A stretch of DNA of 64,000 nt from Micromussa lordhowensis (Eukaryota; Cnidaria; Anthozoa; Scleractinia; Lobophylliidae), in NCBI GenBank assembly GCA_964020085.1, contig OZ026603.1, positions 32,180,158-32,244,157 of the forward strand, written 5' to 3'. How positions within the stretch are numbered: the first letter of the stretch is position 1; every line of letters begins with the position of its first letter. The translations under genes were made by a program, and so were the position numbers. Shown in pieces: positions 36,867 through 49,346 of this stretch. The notes under the pieces were generated by a model. The model was not told the DNA's origin. It did no database searches and saw only the letters and a list, made by a program, of their open reading frames with translations.

Positions 36867-37558
36867 AATGGGAAAGGGTAGCGAAAACTGAAAAGCACTC
36901 TTACAGGGTATATATTAGAGAGGAGATGTGCAGCCTTTTTTGGTTTGAAATTAGAAATTATCTGTTGGACCTTTTTTGGCTAGAAAGATTTCAGCAGGAC
37001 TTTTTTTATGATCGGTAAAAGTACACCGTAGATATGTCTAAGAACAAAGAAAGAACAATTGAGCACAGAATTTCAGAGCTTTAATTTTATTTTCATCAAT
37101 ACAGATTTTACACAATGTCCCAACCATTACCACTAAATATAAACACGCACCTGAGAGATATTGACACCTGCACTCTTAACATACAGCTCTTGATATCTGG
37201 CTTTAAATAACACAGACTTAACAAAGATTGTGTTCGTTTTTAAAATGAACAAACTCTTGCTTAAGGTAACCATTTTAAAAGGCACAAAGCTTTCAGAAGC
37301 CATAAATTAGCTTCAGGTCTTCAAAAATCTGGAATTTGCTTGTTGCAATAAATTTTATAAACCATGCATATTTATATATTATTTATATCAACTGTAAGGT
37401 ATCATGGCAGGCAAGTATGAAATAAATACCACCCAAAAATAACTTGCCATTTGACATTTACCTTGTGATCCCTTAACAGCTGCTTCTAGACACAATTTAA
37501 CACATTAAACGAACCATTTTTTTTACGACACCAGTTTAAAGATAAGTTAGAACCAAGC

Positions 37559-40500
37559 TCATTTGCTCTTGTTTGGTGACCCTTTCTTGGGGTTATCAGG
37601 AAAGGTTTGTTTTAAAGGGGTAAATCCAAGCAGCATGATGTGTCTGTCGTAAGCCCTTGAATTTCTGAACATGGTATCTGTGCCGTGGAGGCGATCCAAC
37701 ACACCAAGAACACCAAAATTCTGAGTGAACCTGCAGGGAATGGGCAAAGAAACAATAAGGCTTCCACTTTTTAAGTCTAGCCTACTATGTCAACCTCCTA
37801 GTTAGACTACATATAACAGTACAGAACCTCCAGAAGGTGGACACCTCCCATAGGGTGACATCCCTTGTAACGGGACACCTGCTTAACGTGACAACTGCCA
37901 GAGGACCCCCCCCCCCCACCAAGGACCCTGAAAAGCCTACAAGGTGTAAAATGACAAGAATTTTGAACAAAAGGTATAAAACTACATAAAACCTCTGAGC
38001 TCATTATTATACTTGAAGGGTTTTTGGAACTAAAATTTGGTGGTCTTTATTTTGGAGGGGGCTTATACAGAAGTTTAGAGTATTCCTAGTTGTTTTGTGC
38101 AATGGAAACCACTATTAAGGTGATTCCCGGGTAAACGAACCCGCCATAGATTTCCGATGAAACTTGGTATGGTGTCATTACAGTACAAGGAGATGTTAAA
38201 AACGTAATAAAAAGAGGGGGTCACCGTGCTTGTTTTCATGCCACGATGCTGACAAATATGGTTATTTTGGTGACTTTTGGTTATCTCAGTGCGCAACAAA
38301 TAAGCTCGATTATTTTTCAATGCGGCGTGTTATATCACACAGAATTCGACTATATTTGATTGCTTATTCATCTACGTCCCAGAAGAAATGGCTTCAAATA
38401 CCCTGCATTATTAACTGATATTTCTATCCTTTAAAGGAAACATAATTTGGACTTGCTCTAATGGGCCCGTTATGTCTCTATCTGTAGTATTTATTTCATT
38501 TGCCAAAAAAGTAGCCATAGATTTCTGCCAAATTTTTTCTCAGTTATTGCGGATATTGTTCTCATTGAATTTATAAAATAAAAAGTGGGGGTCACCGTGC
38601 TCGTTTAAGAGGAAATTAGCTTTTATCTTGCTATCGAGCTTGGTTTGAAGGAAATCTCTTATGTTTTGTACGCGCGGGCGCTCATGTGCGCGCGCTGATG
38701 ACGCAAAATTCGTGCGCAGTAGGAATGCGCAATGCAAAACTCGGGAATCACCTTAAGCACGCAACAATGAGTCTTGGGCTTCAATGATTCCTATGACAGG
38801 AGCAGAACACAGATTGTTGTCACTTACTTGAGGTGATGGAAGTCATGGGCTTCAGGTGACGGCATAAAAGGCAAGTGGTATCCACTGTGTGTGTTGATCG
38901 TTGTCATAAGTGCCAGAGAAAACCACATCCAGGATGTAGCAATGTGGGAACCCATGATCAGGGGGCCCAAGATCACAGGGCATAGGTTGGACATAAGGTG
39001 CTCCAAAGGATGCGCGTATATAGCAACAATGCCGATGGGTGCTGTCCATTCATGGTGAATCTTGTGAACAAAGCGGTAAATGCGAGGATGATGGAACATT
39101 CTAAAGAACAGATGAAGGGTGAAGTTCTGTAGTTACATGTCATAATTCCAAAGTTCAATTGCATGGTCCTATATAAGAGGTATTTTCACATGTCTCAATG
39201 ATGTATCTCCTAACTGCATGCAGACTAAAATGACTAAATGGAATTTTGGCATATACCTGTGGCTATAGTAAAAACCAAATTCTTCAACTAAAGTGAAGAT
39301 GGCAATTTCAAACAACACCCAGTGGAAGCTGGGTAACTCTGGGCCAAAGGAACAGCCACGCCAGACATACACCGGATGCATGAAAAGGGTTAGGGTTCCA
39401 CCAACTACTATCTGGTTGAACAAAACCAACTTCACTGCACGCATAAACTTCTTGCGGTCAAGCTGTGAACAAATGGAATAAAAGTTCCATTAAGACACAA
39501 TTAAAAAGTACAATTAGAGTAGAGTACTTTTGAAAATATCACAACTTTCTTTGCACACTACTGTATAAGAAATTTATTGTGGTCACAGATAGTTTCTATT
39601 TTGAGAGAGTTGTCTACAACGACTATTCATGTATTGCAAGCTTAACATAACAACTTCCCAAACTCATGAAAATCATGACTGTGAAGGAGATTTGGATACC
39701 CAGTGTTGAATAACATAGATTTGACGATATTGCCTCTCTGTTTACTCCTTAGTTTTTGTTTTTTTGAGAAGATATATCAAAACACCTCGAATTTTGTGCA
39801 TGTCATACTTTCAACTCCCTTCTCTGTGTTTGGATCTCCTGATGTAACACTGTCTCTCATGTTTGATATATTGCATCAAAACTTGTCACTCATTCATGTA
39901 TGCAATGTGCAAAGAAAGTTCTGTGGGATAGCCCAGGGCTAGTGGATTTTCCAGTATGTTAGTTGATTGTGTCCATCAGTCAGGGCTTCCGGGATTATGC
40001 GTTTTTTTCAGCAAATTATGCACTATTTTTTGGTGAATTATGTGCCCAAAAATCCTGAATTATGCGCGAATTATGCGAATTGCACAATATTTTTTAGCGA
40101 AAGTGGTTGCTATTTGCAGCGCTCCAAGCTGCGACTGTTTTGGTCGACATGGCGAGTGAAAAAATAATTTGGCGACTAAATTTTACGAGCAGGTCGCCAA
40201 TTTGGCGACTGGTGCAGTAGAAAATCGAAAAGGCTGATTGTTCATCAACAGGGTTTTTTCCAATATAATCACTAAGCCACACAAATTGAATCACAATTTT
40301 TGTATGCTTGTCTTTCTTACTTGTTCCATTTTTCTTTTATTTACTTTGAAAAACTGTTGAAAACGAAAACTAACATTGAACGATTTCAATGTAAACAAAT
40401 TTTGGAAAGGCTTCAGACTACTCACTAAAATATCAGAGTAAGAGCTTTACGTTTTTTTTTTTCACCCTGGCAGGGTGCTTTTTTTTTATCAGAGACAGAA

Positions 40501-42788
40501 TGGCTTGGTATATGACTCACAGGTTGATTTGATCCATCCTGAATTTTATATTGCAAGGCCCACTTGGGTCTTCCAGTGAAGTCCATAAACAGATAAAATG
40601 CACTGAACACCCAGTATACAGTAAACGTCACCACATTTGTTCCTTGAAGAGAGAAGAGAGGAATTACTTTTACAGAATCTTGTTGTGGCACAGTGTTTCT
40701 TTGGATATTATTTCTTATCCTCACTCAACTTATAAACAATTCTAGCCTGTTCTCTACTAGTTAAGGCTAAAAATGTGAAAGATCTTTCTCCTTAATACAT
40801 ATATCTTATTAGACGTTTTGGTGTGTAGTATCACTGGGTATTTTTTATGATTTGTGCCGTATTTTGATGAGCCCAAAGGGCGAGTGAAAATACAAACAAC
40901 AAGTAAAAATTCTCTCCAATACTACACATCAAAATGCCTAATAAGAGGTTTATTATCCAACAATTTCTTTTCCCAAAATTCTAACTTGCAGGTTTTTAAC
41001 CTTTATGCAGCCGGTAGGAATGAGACGAGTACAAATATTGTGTGATACTTGTACTCGTTTTGCATGTTATTTGTACTCTATGAAGCAGAGTTGGATAATA
41101 ATGGTAGTTTATTTTTCATACTGCAAATGCATGTTAGCAGTTTGGATGAAATGCATGAGCTTATTATTGTTAATTATGATAATGCCAGTATCTCACCAAT
41201 AGCTGATAACAGAAATTCATCTCCACCAAATAATGCATGGATCTGCTTCCACCAGCCTTGCCACAGATCACCAGATGCTCCCCAGAAACGCTCCACATTC
41301 CTATGTTACAACATGTTCATTATCATTAGAATACATTTTTATTTATATTGAGCCCTTGGGGGGAGGATATACAAAAATCTGACAGGAAGGGCAGGTTTAA
41401 GATAAAATCTCTAGAATAAATGAATATACAAGATTTAACAAACCAAGTTATAGTATTTCTTGCTGCTGCGAAGCAAATCAAAGCTGTACCAATAACAAAG
41501 GCAGTTTTCTTCAAGGCAGCAATTACAGACTTGTTATCCTAGAAAAAGAATTAAAAGTCGATTAAAACTTCATTAACTGGACATTTAGCAACAAGAATAA
41601 TACAGTGAGAGTTTTATTATAGAATAATCCTGGGTGTGCTCGTCATACTTTTTAGGGGTTGAAAAAAAGGTTTTGGTACCCTATTGGGTGTTCAGCCTCA
41701 AAAGATCCACAGTAGGAGCTTTTTCAGTACCTTTTAGGGTATTAAGCCAAATAAAATATGACAAGAGACAACGTGTTGTCAGTATTCAGGGGTCGAAATG
41801 TTCCAGACTGTTTACCCGTGTCTAATGAAAGGCAGAATGTATTTTTACCTGTCTCCACCAACATCCAACTTGAACAATATTATTTTGATATTATTTTATT
41901 TTCACTTTTTGAAACTTAACTGGGTTGTACAATCATTAATAATAAACTGATAGAAATCAATGACTTACGGGTCAGAAAACGATCCATATTGCAAACTCAT
42001 GCTTGATTGGCAAAGAAATGCTGTCTTTGTCATACGCACTACAGAGATTGCATCATCTTGCTTTTATTCAATATTGAGTAACGTCTGGTGAATACTGTGC
42101 GAGAGCTGCATGAGTGAAAACGACTTCGGGTGGAAAAACGGATGAAAATATTATTCAAATCAATAAATTCTGTATTACTAAGGTTTTCTTACCTGTCGCC
42201 AGTGACAGGCATCAATATTTTTGACCTGTCACTTCCTGAAATTACCTGAAATCGACAGGTAGACAGGCAACATTTCGACCCCTGGTATTAGAATTGGTAC
42301 ATGTACCTCTTAGGGGTAAAATCATTTCAAGCGACACCCACAACACCAGATGTTGGTACCTCTTAGGGGTTCTTTTCAAAATTTCAGACGCGCAACCTTT
42401 CTTATGTCTCTAACAACTAGGCAAAATGAAAATCCAGTATCTTCTTCTGGACAACACGCTAACTTTTTGTCGGTGTTTCACAATGTGACTACATTGCTGC
42501 TGTAAGAATTTATATACAAAGTTTAATTACACAACACACCACCTACAGTGTACCAAAATATTATTCTAAACATTGAATACCCAACAAAGCTGTTAAAAGA
42601 GAAAAATCTTTATTGCCCCACACTTCTCAATGCACCCAGGGCTAAAACATATTGTAAATAAATTTGACAGAGAGCTAAATATAGATAAAAGCTGTTGCAG
42701 TTTGTACCGTTTGAGGGGCATTCTTGTCTCTTGGTTTGGCCCATTCTGGTTCCGGCATCACTGGATTACTGCAGTCTACTGCCGCCAT
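37559..42788 (-). CDS. FAXDC2: FAXDC2-like fatty acid hydroxylase domain protein
   Basis: Member of the di-iron membrane hydroxylase superfamily (with sterol C4-methyl oxidase), expected in the ER membrane. Seven coding exons in transcript order: 42788-42708, 41538-41444, 41300-41197, 40642-40521, 39462-39257, 39100-38828, 37730-37559. All are GT-AG and phases match, giving 1053 nt, 350 residues (human FAXDC2 about 333). Metal-ligand histidine boxes are complete: H202RMFHH (the HxxxHH form), H215KIHH, H233PLEH, and H274xxxH with H288DFHH near the C-terminus. Family-typical blocks are FTLVEEFGFYYSH, HHEWTAPIGIVAIYAHP, GYHLPFMPSPE and FGVLGVLDRLHGTDTMF. Two or more hydrophobic spans precede the first box. 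The ATG at 42788 is in a GCC-rich context. The AATAAA at 37086-37091 is a likely poly(A) signal. The last intron holds a TTAA-bounded element. The substrate cannot be told from sequence. Confidence 0.95.
38115..38756. mobile_element. TTAA-bounded TIR element 1 (piggyBac-like MITE?)
   Basis: Left end TTAAGGTGATTCCCGGG, right end CGGGAATCACCTTAA, total 642 bp including both TTAA. GGGGGTCACCGTGCTTG and GGGGGTCACCGTGCTCG occur inside, in direct orientation. No transposase ORF. It lies in the last FAXDC2 intron. Confidence 0.8.
41655..41757 (+). repeat. Dispersed repeat shared with 30108-30190
   Basis: GGTACCCTATTGGGTGTTCA, AAAAGATCCACAGTAGGAGC and TTTTAGGGTATTAAGCC match the 30.1-kb copy. A related GGTACCTCTTAGGGGTTC piece lies past the hAT-like element at about 42350, so that element may have split one copy. 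Confidence 0.5.
41787..42284. mobile_element. hAT-like non-autonomous element
   Basis: Perfect 16-bp ends CAGGGGTCGAAATGTT and AACATTTCGACCCCTG enclose 466 bp. CAGGG ends fit hAT. GTATT lies immediately outside both ends, shorter than the usual 8-bp duplication. No ORF. It is inside FAXDC2 intron 1. Confidence 0.75.
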
Positions 42789-43416
42789 GCTAAAACACAA
42801 GAAAATCGATATTTTCAAAGTTTTTGTTCAAGTGGTACATTATTCATAAAATTTTGTGCACAATTTTCCTTATGTGTGTCACGTATGTAGAATTTCACTT
42901 TACAAAAAGAGAATAGGACGTTTTCTCCCAAAGGGCCACCATATTACAATGTGAAAATGTACAAATATTATAATCAACCCAAAACAGGGAAATACAATAC
43001 AAACTTGTTATTTTGTGGCTGAATTGTTTCAAATACAGGCAAGTTCATATCATCTGTAACATAAAGGGGCCTTCAAGGATGCTCAGCTGTAACAGGTGCT
43101 ACATGTTATGGCCCTTATTGACAGCCCTAGAGGTCCACATAAAAAGTTACCTCCTCCCTCCTCCTGGTTCTGGGGTCACTGATGAGATGTACAATGAATT
43201 GTTCAACAAACATATCCATACCCCTCCCATGGAGAGTTTTTTCGTTTGAAACCACCCCCTCTCCTTCTGGAAATTCCAGTATATCTTCATACTCTCCTTT
43301 TAAAAAAAAATTCTTTTGAGAACTCCCCTCCACCTACCTAAGGATGGGTAAAGATTTTTCTGGGATCACATAAAATACCAAACTGAACCAGTTCTCACAT
43401 AATCACTACACTTAAG

Positions 43417-44050
43417 TTAAGGAGGCTCGAAAGGGTTTTTAGCTGCACGCGCGCGCGCAATCTACACACGCAATAACTAAGATGCACGCGTCAGCGGAAT
43501 CAGTATTAAAATCAGCACACCGGAAGTTAATGCTGCGTAAAATCGCGCCAACCGGAAATAAAATCTTCGGAAAACATATGTTTATAGCTCGAAAGTTCGC
43601 TCGGTGACCTATCTTGATTTTTTGCATACACGCACCATTCGCGATGGCATTTCAGATATAAAAGTTTCGGGGAAAATTATCCAGTGGAATTTTCTGTAAG
43701 CCATAAAACGCGTTTCTTTAAATATATTTAATTCTACTAGATAGAATTTTTCCATACTGTCTGAAAAGTTAAAGAATTTAGGGAACTTTCCAACAAAGAG
43801 ATAAAAATGGTAGGTCACCGAATTAGTTTCTCAGATAATTTACAAAAACTGAAATTTAGAGGAAGCTTTTGTGGACCTTGTGCATTGCCATGGTAACTGA
43901 TATGACGTCACAAGTACCCTTAAAGTATAGCCCAATAATAGAGTTGCAAGGAGACATATAGTTTGCCCACACCATTAAACATCCTTCTTTGTAATCTTCC
44001 ATCGTTTCACAAGCAATATAGCAACGAAAAACCTTTTCGAGCCTCCTTAA
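43417..44050. mobile_element. TTAA-bounded TIR element 2
   Basis: Left end TTAAGGAGGCTCGAAAGGG, right end CCTTTTCGAGCCTCCTTAA, total 634 bp with TTAA at both ends. GGTGACC and GGTCACCG words inside recall element 1 at 38115. A (GC)n-rich ACGCGCGCGCGC stretch follows the left end. No ORF. Confidence 0.8.
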
Positions 44051-45849
44051 GGTGGCTCCATATGGCTATTTGCTGTTCATTTAGGGCCCACTAGTATCCA
44101 CTATCCACGGGAATTTTTGTATTGCTCTTAATCGCACCTCTCTAAGTCTTTCAAAATAAACTTCTGAAAGACAAAACTACTCTTTTGAACCATCACTGTT
44201 AAATTAACAGGGTTTTACCTGGAATTAAAACTCTCTAAAGATAGGCTGTGTACAGTGTATATTTTGCTTTTATTTCAATTTTCTTCCATTTCCTTCAGTG
44301 AAAATTTCCTAAACTTTGACAGTACATGAAATTTGTCCAGAGGAATCTTCTGAAGGCCAAAAAAATAATAGGGGTTACAAAGGTAGTCTCGTCGCTTTTA
44401 GTGAATTTCCGAGTTTCGTGTAGAGTTTTGAGAGCTCGCACCATCACACGGTTTTCAAAATCGGTTTGCACACAATCAAAAAACTATAAGCATCCTTGAG
44501 TGATTTTTCCGAAAATCATGCAATCATGCATGCAACAAGCAAAATGAGAGAGACTGGTAATGAACATTGAGCTTTGGGGCGTAGTGTGGGAGGATACGAT
44601 GAAAAATCCGCAATACACTAAAAAATATCAGCAAAGGTTTAACGTCTGAAAAGTTAACAGCACGTTACCAGCGATGAGTTACCGTACTCGCGAATGCTCA
44701 ATCTGTCCACCCTTTGATCATTAACAATAGTGCGATAGATTTAACTTAGTTAAATCTTACCTGCATAATTTAAAGTTTATAGGCTGAGCTGAGAGCAAAA
44801 TCTTCCATTCAAATACGGTCAAATAATCTTACGCTTTCATCTGTTTGAATTTCCGAGTATGAAGGTTTAAATTATTTTTATAGAACTCTCGTATCTCTAG
44901 TACTGCAAGCACAATATGTCAAATATCAGCACATGATCTGACTTCGTTTATTTGGACAACAGTCAAAACATAAGCTCAATGACAACTTTCCGCCATTTTC
45001 CTTTACACAGCTTTACAGTCATTTTACAACCACCAAATGAAGACGAGAACTAACAAAAGATAGTGCCTGAATTCTTCATGCCACCATATTCTTTGCCAAT
45101 TTACAGTTTCGTCGAGAGAACGAAAGACAGCGCGAAGCTTTATCGTTTCAGCGAACACGGCGCGGGAAGGACCAAGCTTACATGATTACGACAGGTCGTT
45201 GGCGAACGGTTGGTTTGTTGGTTACATTTCGAATTACATTCTTACCTTTCCTTTCAGAACTCTGGACCGCTACAACCTTGGTCTTTCTTTCTATGTTATG
45301 TAACGCAAAAATACTTTTCTTGTCCCCGCGTCAACATCCAATTAGTCTTGTCGCTCAGGTGGGTTTGTTGACAACTTTCCTGGATGATAATCATGTGACA
45401 CAATCGGTCTAAAGTCCGCACGCTCTCAAGATCGGCCTAGACGTCATTAGAGGTATTATGCCAGACAAATTTGCGTACTTGAGTGATGACCTTCAGGATA
45501 TTGTGCTTACGTACTGGCCGAAAAGAAAAGCAGCTCAAGGCTAAACCAGTTGAACTAGGTAGTGACGAAATAATTGGTGATGACTCAGATCACCTGTGCG
45601 CTCAAGAACGACACTGAATTCTTTGGACCGAAGCCTCTTTGCCCTCGATCCATTTTGTGCTGCAGGCTATGTATAAACTTCATCACCACACTAGTACAGT
45701 ACGGTAGCTTACAGACGCTTCACATCGTATCGCCGCCAGAGTGCAGTATTCCTCTGCTAGCGACTACATAAAGCCCTTCCCCATCCGTCACCCACCAGCG
45801 AGGGGTAGTGAAGATAGGTACTCTTCACCACTTTTACCAAATTTCTTGT

Positions 45850-46083
45850 CGCGTTTGAAAACGCATCGTTTCGCCCCGTTTATAGTGTGGACATGTGAAA
45901 ACGGAGGCTTCTAAAAAACGGTGACAAAAACAAGCGTCATAAACTGTTTCGTCCATCAGCGTTTTCGGGTTTTTTTCCATTGACAATAGGCATCAAAAAC
46001 GGACCAAAAGTATGCGTTTTCGGATGAAATGATGAGTGTGCACAGCTGAAAACAAAACGAAAACGCTTGTGGAGGCGATTTGT
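45850..46083. repeat. AAAACG-rich MITE-like repeat
   Basis: Diverged inverted ends (GAAAACGCATCGTTTCGCC and AACGAAAACGCTTGTGG), internal AAAAGTATGCGTTTTCGGAT. Shares words with 20145-20342. Confidence 0.45.
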
Positions 46084-46281
46084 TTGATATTCAAAAATAA
46101 CTCGCTTTAGAAAGGTCTAGAAAGGAGGCCAATTTTCGCATAGTAACCATTGATAACTGAATTTAATTTAACTGGAAATCCTGACTTTGCTGTACAAAAA
46201 AATACCCGGCTAGCTCTAATTTTTCTTTCTTGCACCAGCTTTTCCCACAGTACTCCAGCCAGTAAAGACAACAACGAAACT

Positions 46282-46502
46282 TAAAAATATTGAAGGGCCG
46301 CAGCCAGGATGAGACATAATTAAAATCTAAAAACGATCTCTGGCTAAAATGCTTAAAAACTAAGAGCTTTCGACTGCCCGACCTGCAGTCTTCGACGGGT
46401 AAAATGAATGCCATTGCAGGTAAAATGAATGCCAACTGCAGGTCGGGCAGTCGAAAGCTCGTAGTTTTTAAGCATTTTAGCCAGAGATCGTTTTTAGATT
46501 TT
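46282..46502. mobile_element. Hairpin element with 12-bp flanking direct repeats
   Basis: Arms 46320-46388 and 46436-46504 are 69 bp each with a single mismatch. The 47-nt loop contains GTAAAATGAATGCCA twice. AACAACGAAACT occurs at 46270-46281 and 46503-46514, as a target-site duplication would. Confidence 0.7.
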
Positions 46503-46711
46503 AACAACGAAACTCTTTTAAAACATATGGTCAGATATCGGTCAAACCACAGGGTGCCCAAATACTCTGTCGACAGTAAAAATAAATGTACTGTTATTTA
46601 GTTGCGTTCCTGTGTCGAGATAATATTCGGAAATGTAAATCGCTTTCGCTTCATTCAAATCTCTTTTAAAAGACTCAAATCTCATGTTTCTATTAACGTC
46701 CTTAATAACTA

Positions 46712-46993
46712 TTAGAGCGGTTTTCATTTGAGTGTCGAATAGTAATTGGTTTTGCACTTACTACGCCACCCGATTGGTTTAGTCTAAAAAACTCGCGCCA
46801 TTTTTTCATCCAATCACAAGTAAAACCAAAACCAATCTTGACTCACGCGCACGCGTTTTCCCGCGCTTTGCGTCAGCCACATGCAATTACTTCGAGTTTT
46901 GATTGGTTCACTGTCTTGTTTATGTCCTCTGTGATTGGCTAGAGCGATTACTTTGGTTTTGGTTTTACGATACTCAATTGAAAACCGCTCTAA
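46712..46993. mobile_element. MITE, family 3, full length
   Basis: Ends TTAGAGCGGTTTTCATTTG and CAATTGAAAACCGCTCTAA, 282 bp. The interior has inverted GTAATTGGTTTTG and CAAAACCAAAG-type words and GGGAAAACGCGTGCGCG on the reverse strand. A second copy is at 58338-58484. Confidence 0.8.
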
Positions 46994-47339
46994 CTCTCAT
47001 CTTTAACTGCAATTTCCACGCCGAGAGCAAATCCTTTATCAACAGTAACATACAATTTCAACGTTGTTTACTGGTGAGGCAGCTTATGTTCTGTATTTTT
47101 CTATTTCCTTTTTTTTTGCTAGGTATTTTACCAGTTAAAAAAAACAAACTTTTGCAGACAACATAAATATATTTTAGCCAGAGAATACCTATGTTTTCAC
47201 GGCTCCAGGCTGCGCGTCAGTGAAGATTTTCCTAAACTTGGTAAATTCAAAATTTGAATTTTGGTTTAATGCAGTTCGTTATGCTAGAAACGGATGTCAT
47301 ATATTTTCTCTATACGAGCTTGAAACAAAAACCACTTTT

Positions 47340-47478
47340 TTCTTCTTCTTCTCCTGGGATCGCACTGCACGTCGCTCAAAAAAACAAAAAACAAAAAAAG
47401 ATTCCACTAACACTGCCACTATGCGCTACTCTTTAATCCGAGTTGAAATAAAGTTTACTACTACTACTACTACTGCTG
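47340..47478 (+). mobile_element. LINE 3' end with (TAC)n tail
   Basis: GAAATAAAGTTTACTACTAC continues as a TAC tandem tail (47456-47475). This matches a retroelement 3' terminus in plus orientation, with no coding part preserved. Confidence 0.45.
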
Positions 47479-47915
47479 GAACTCTATTTACACCAGGAAA
47501 ACACTGTCACAAGACCGGAATATTTATCGCGCAAATAATGTTTGTGACGCACGCGGCTGTCAAAACGTAATAAAAGAGTCTGCTTTGACGAAGCATATGC
47601 TCACAAGTTTAAAAGCACTTCCGGCGCGGCCCAGTCACGTGTAGTCACAGATCAGCCAAAATCTAGCCGTCTAAATACCGCTCGAAAATAAGATGAAAAG
47701 AAAAGACGCCCAAGCGAACAAATCCAACTTCACCTGAATATTAACTGGTTTATAAATCGAAATTTGAAATTCTAACCGATTTTGTCCTGTCTCAAGAGAA
47801 TTAGGCACCAAAATAAAACTGGTCTCACATTAGTTTCATCCGTTGTCTCTTTTCTCCTTCTCTCCCCTGATGAGAGTTATAGTTAACGACGTTAATCAAA
47901 ACTTGAGACATAATC

Positions 47916-49346
47916 TTACTTAGCACTTAGATCTCTCCGCGCCAGGAGGCGCATAAGGCCGCAACCCTCGTCTTCCAACCCACTCTGTCTTCCGCTATGA
48001 CTTTGACTTCTCTCCAGCTGTTCCACCCTTCATTCTTTCGCTCATTTTCCACGGTTCGTCTCCACGTGGTCTTTGGTCGACCTACTGCCCGTTTCCCTTC
48101 TGATTGCCACCCTAACGCTACCCTGCAGTTGTCGGTTGCATCTTTTCTCAAGACGTGCCCGATCCAGTTCCAGCGCCTCCTGCGGATCTCATCACTGGTC
48201 TTATTTATTCCTGTAATTTCCCCTAGCCTCTTGTTGCTCACTCTCTGTGGCCACCGAATTCCGAGGATTCGTCTGAGGCACACAAACTGGAATGCGTCCA
48301 TCTTCTTTTCCTCCACCTTTGTCATTTTCCACGCCTCGCATCCGTAGAGTAGTACTGGGCGTACTAGCGTCTTGAACAGCTTGATCTTCGTTTGGCGTCC
48401 TATGCTCCGTAACCTCCATATCTTGGTTAGGTTATAGAACGCCCTTCTTGCTTTATTTAGTCGGTTCCTAATATCTTCAGTTCCACCACCATCTTTCCTG
48501 ACCGTTGCTCCGAGGTATACGAATTCTTCCACTTCTTCGACTTCATCTTCTCCAATCTTGACCCTGTCCTGCCATCTTGCATTCGATCTCATCATCTTGC
48601 ATTTTGCCACATTGAGCTTCAGTCCTACACGCCCAGCGTTCTCCACCAATCGATCCGTCTTGCTCTGTATATGCTCGTACTTCGACGAGATCAGAGCAAT
48701 ATCGTCTGCGAAGTCAAGGTCTTCTAATACGCTGGTGAAGTTCCATCGTATTCCATTCTTATGCCCGTGTGTCGTCTTTCTCATCACCCAATCTATTGCT
48801 ATGAGGAAGAGAAATCCTGACATAACACACCCTTGCTTGACTCCCGTCGTGATCTTGATCCACCTCGTCTGTTCCCCGTCATCCATTACCGTACACTCAA
48901 AATCCTCATACATGATTTTAACCATCTTCACCAGCTTTTCAGGTATGCCGTACGACTTCATGATCTTCCACAAGCTTTCTCTATGGATCGAATCAAAGGC
49001 CTTCTCGAAGTCAATGAAGTGTGTGTACAGCGTCGCTCTCCACTCATTCACCTGCTCCATGATGTTGCGGAGAACGAAGATCTGCTCCACTGTGCTCCTA
49101 TTCCTACGGAATCCCGCCTGTTCCTTTCTGAGGGCCTCATCCACTCTCCATTGGATCCGATCGATTATGATTCGGCCCATGATTTTGCTCATTACTGGTA
49201 GCAGTGTCACTCCTCTCCAGTTTTTACATTCGCTCAAGTCCCCTTTCTTTGGTAGTTTGACGATGATGCCTTTCTTCCAGTTATCTGATATTCTCTCTTC
49301 CTTCCATATCTTCCTGTATAGTCTTGTCAGTTTTTGTACTGCTGTG
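47916..49346 (-). mobile_element. RTE-type LINE, 5'-truncated, with 12-bp TSD
   Basis: A single open frame (minus strand, stop at 47927) encodes RT and the C-terminal LINE region: NWRGVTLLPVMSKIMGRII, EQAGFRRNRSTVEQIFVLRN, FIDFEKAFDSIHRESLW, GVKQGCVMSGFLFLIAIDWV, the catalytic LDFADDIALIS, and the C-terminal WIGHVLRKD and GRPKTTWRRT, typical of RTE-like elements. The endonuclease is missing. The 3' UTR is only about 11 nt, ending in a CTAAGTGCTAAGTAA tandem tail, as in RTE elements. TGAGACATAATC flanks it at 47904-47915 and 49347-49358. Confidence 0.88.

Larger units (their letters stand above)
34426..37558. other. 3' UTRs and spacer between two convergent genes
   Basis: The CAP-Gly gene 3' UTR probably runs to one of two poly(A) signals (34626-34631, 35615-35620; the second is followed by a GT-rich stretch). 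FAXDC2, coming from the right, has an AATAAA on the minus strand at 37086-37091. Between them lies a block of fold-back repeats (36061-36866). Confidence 0.55.
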
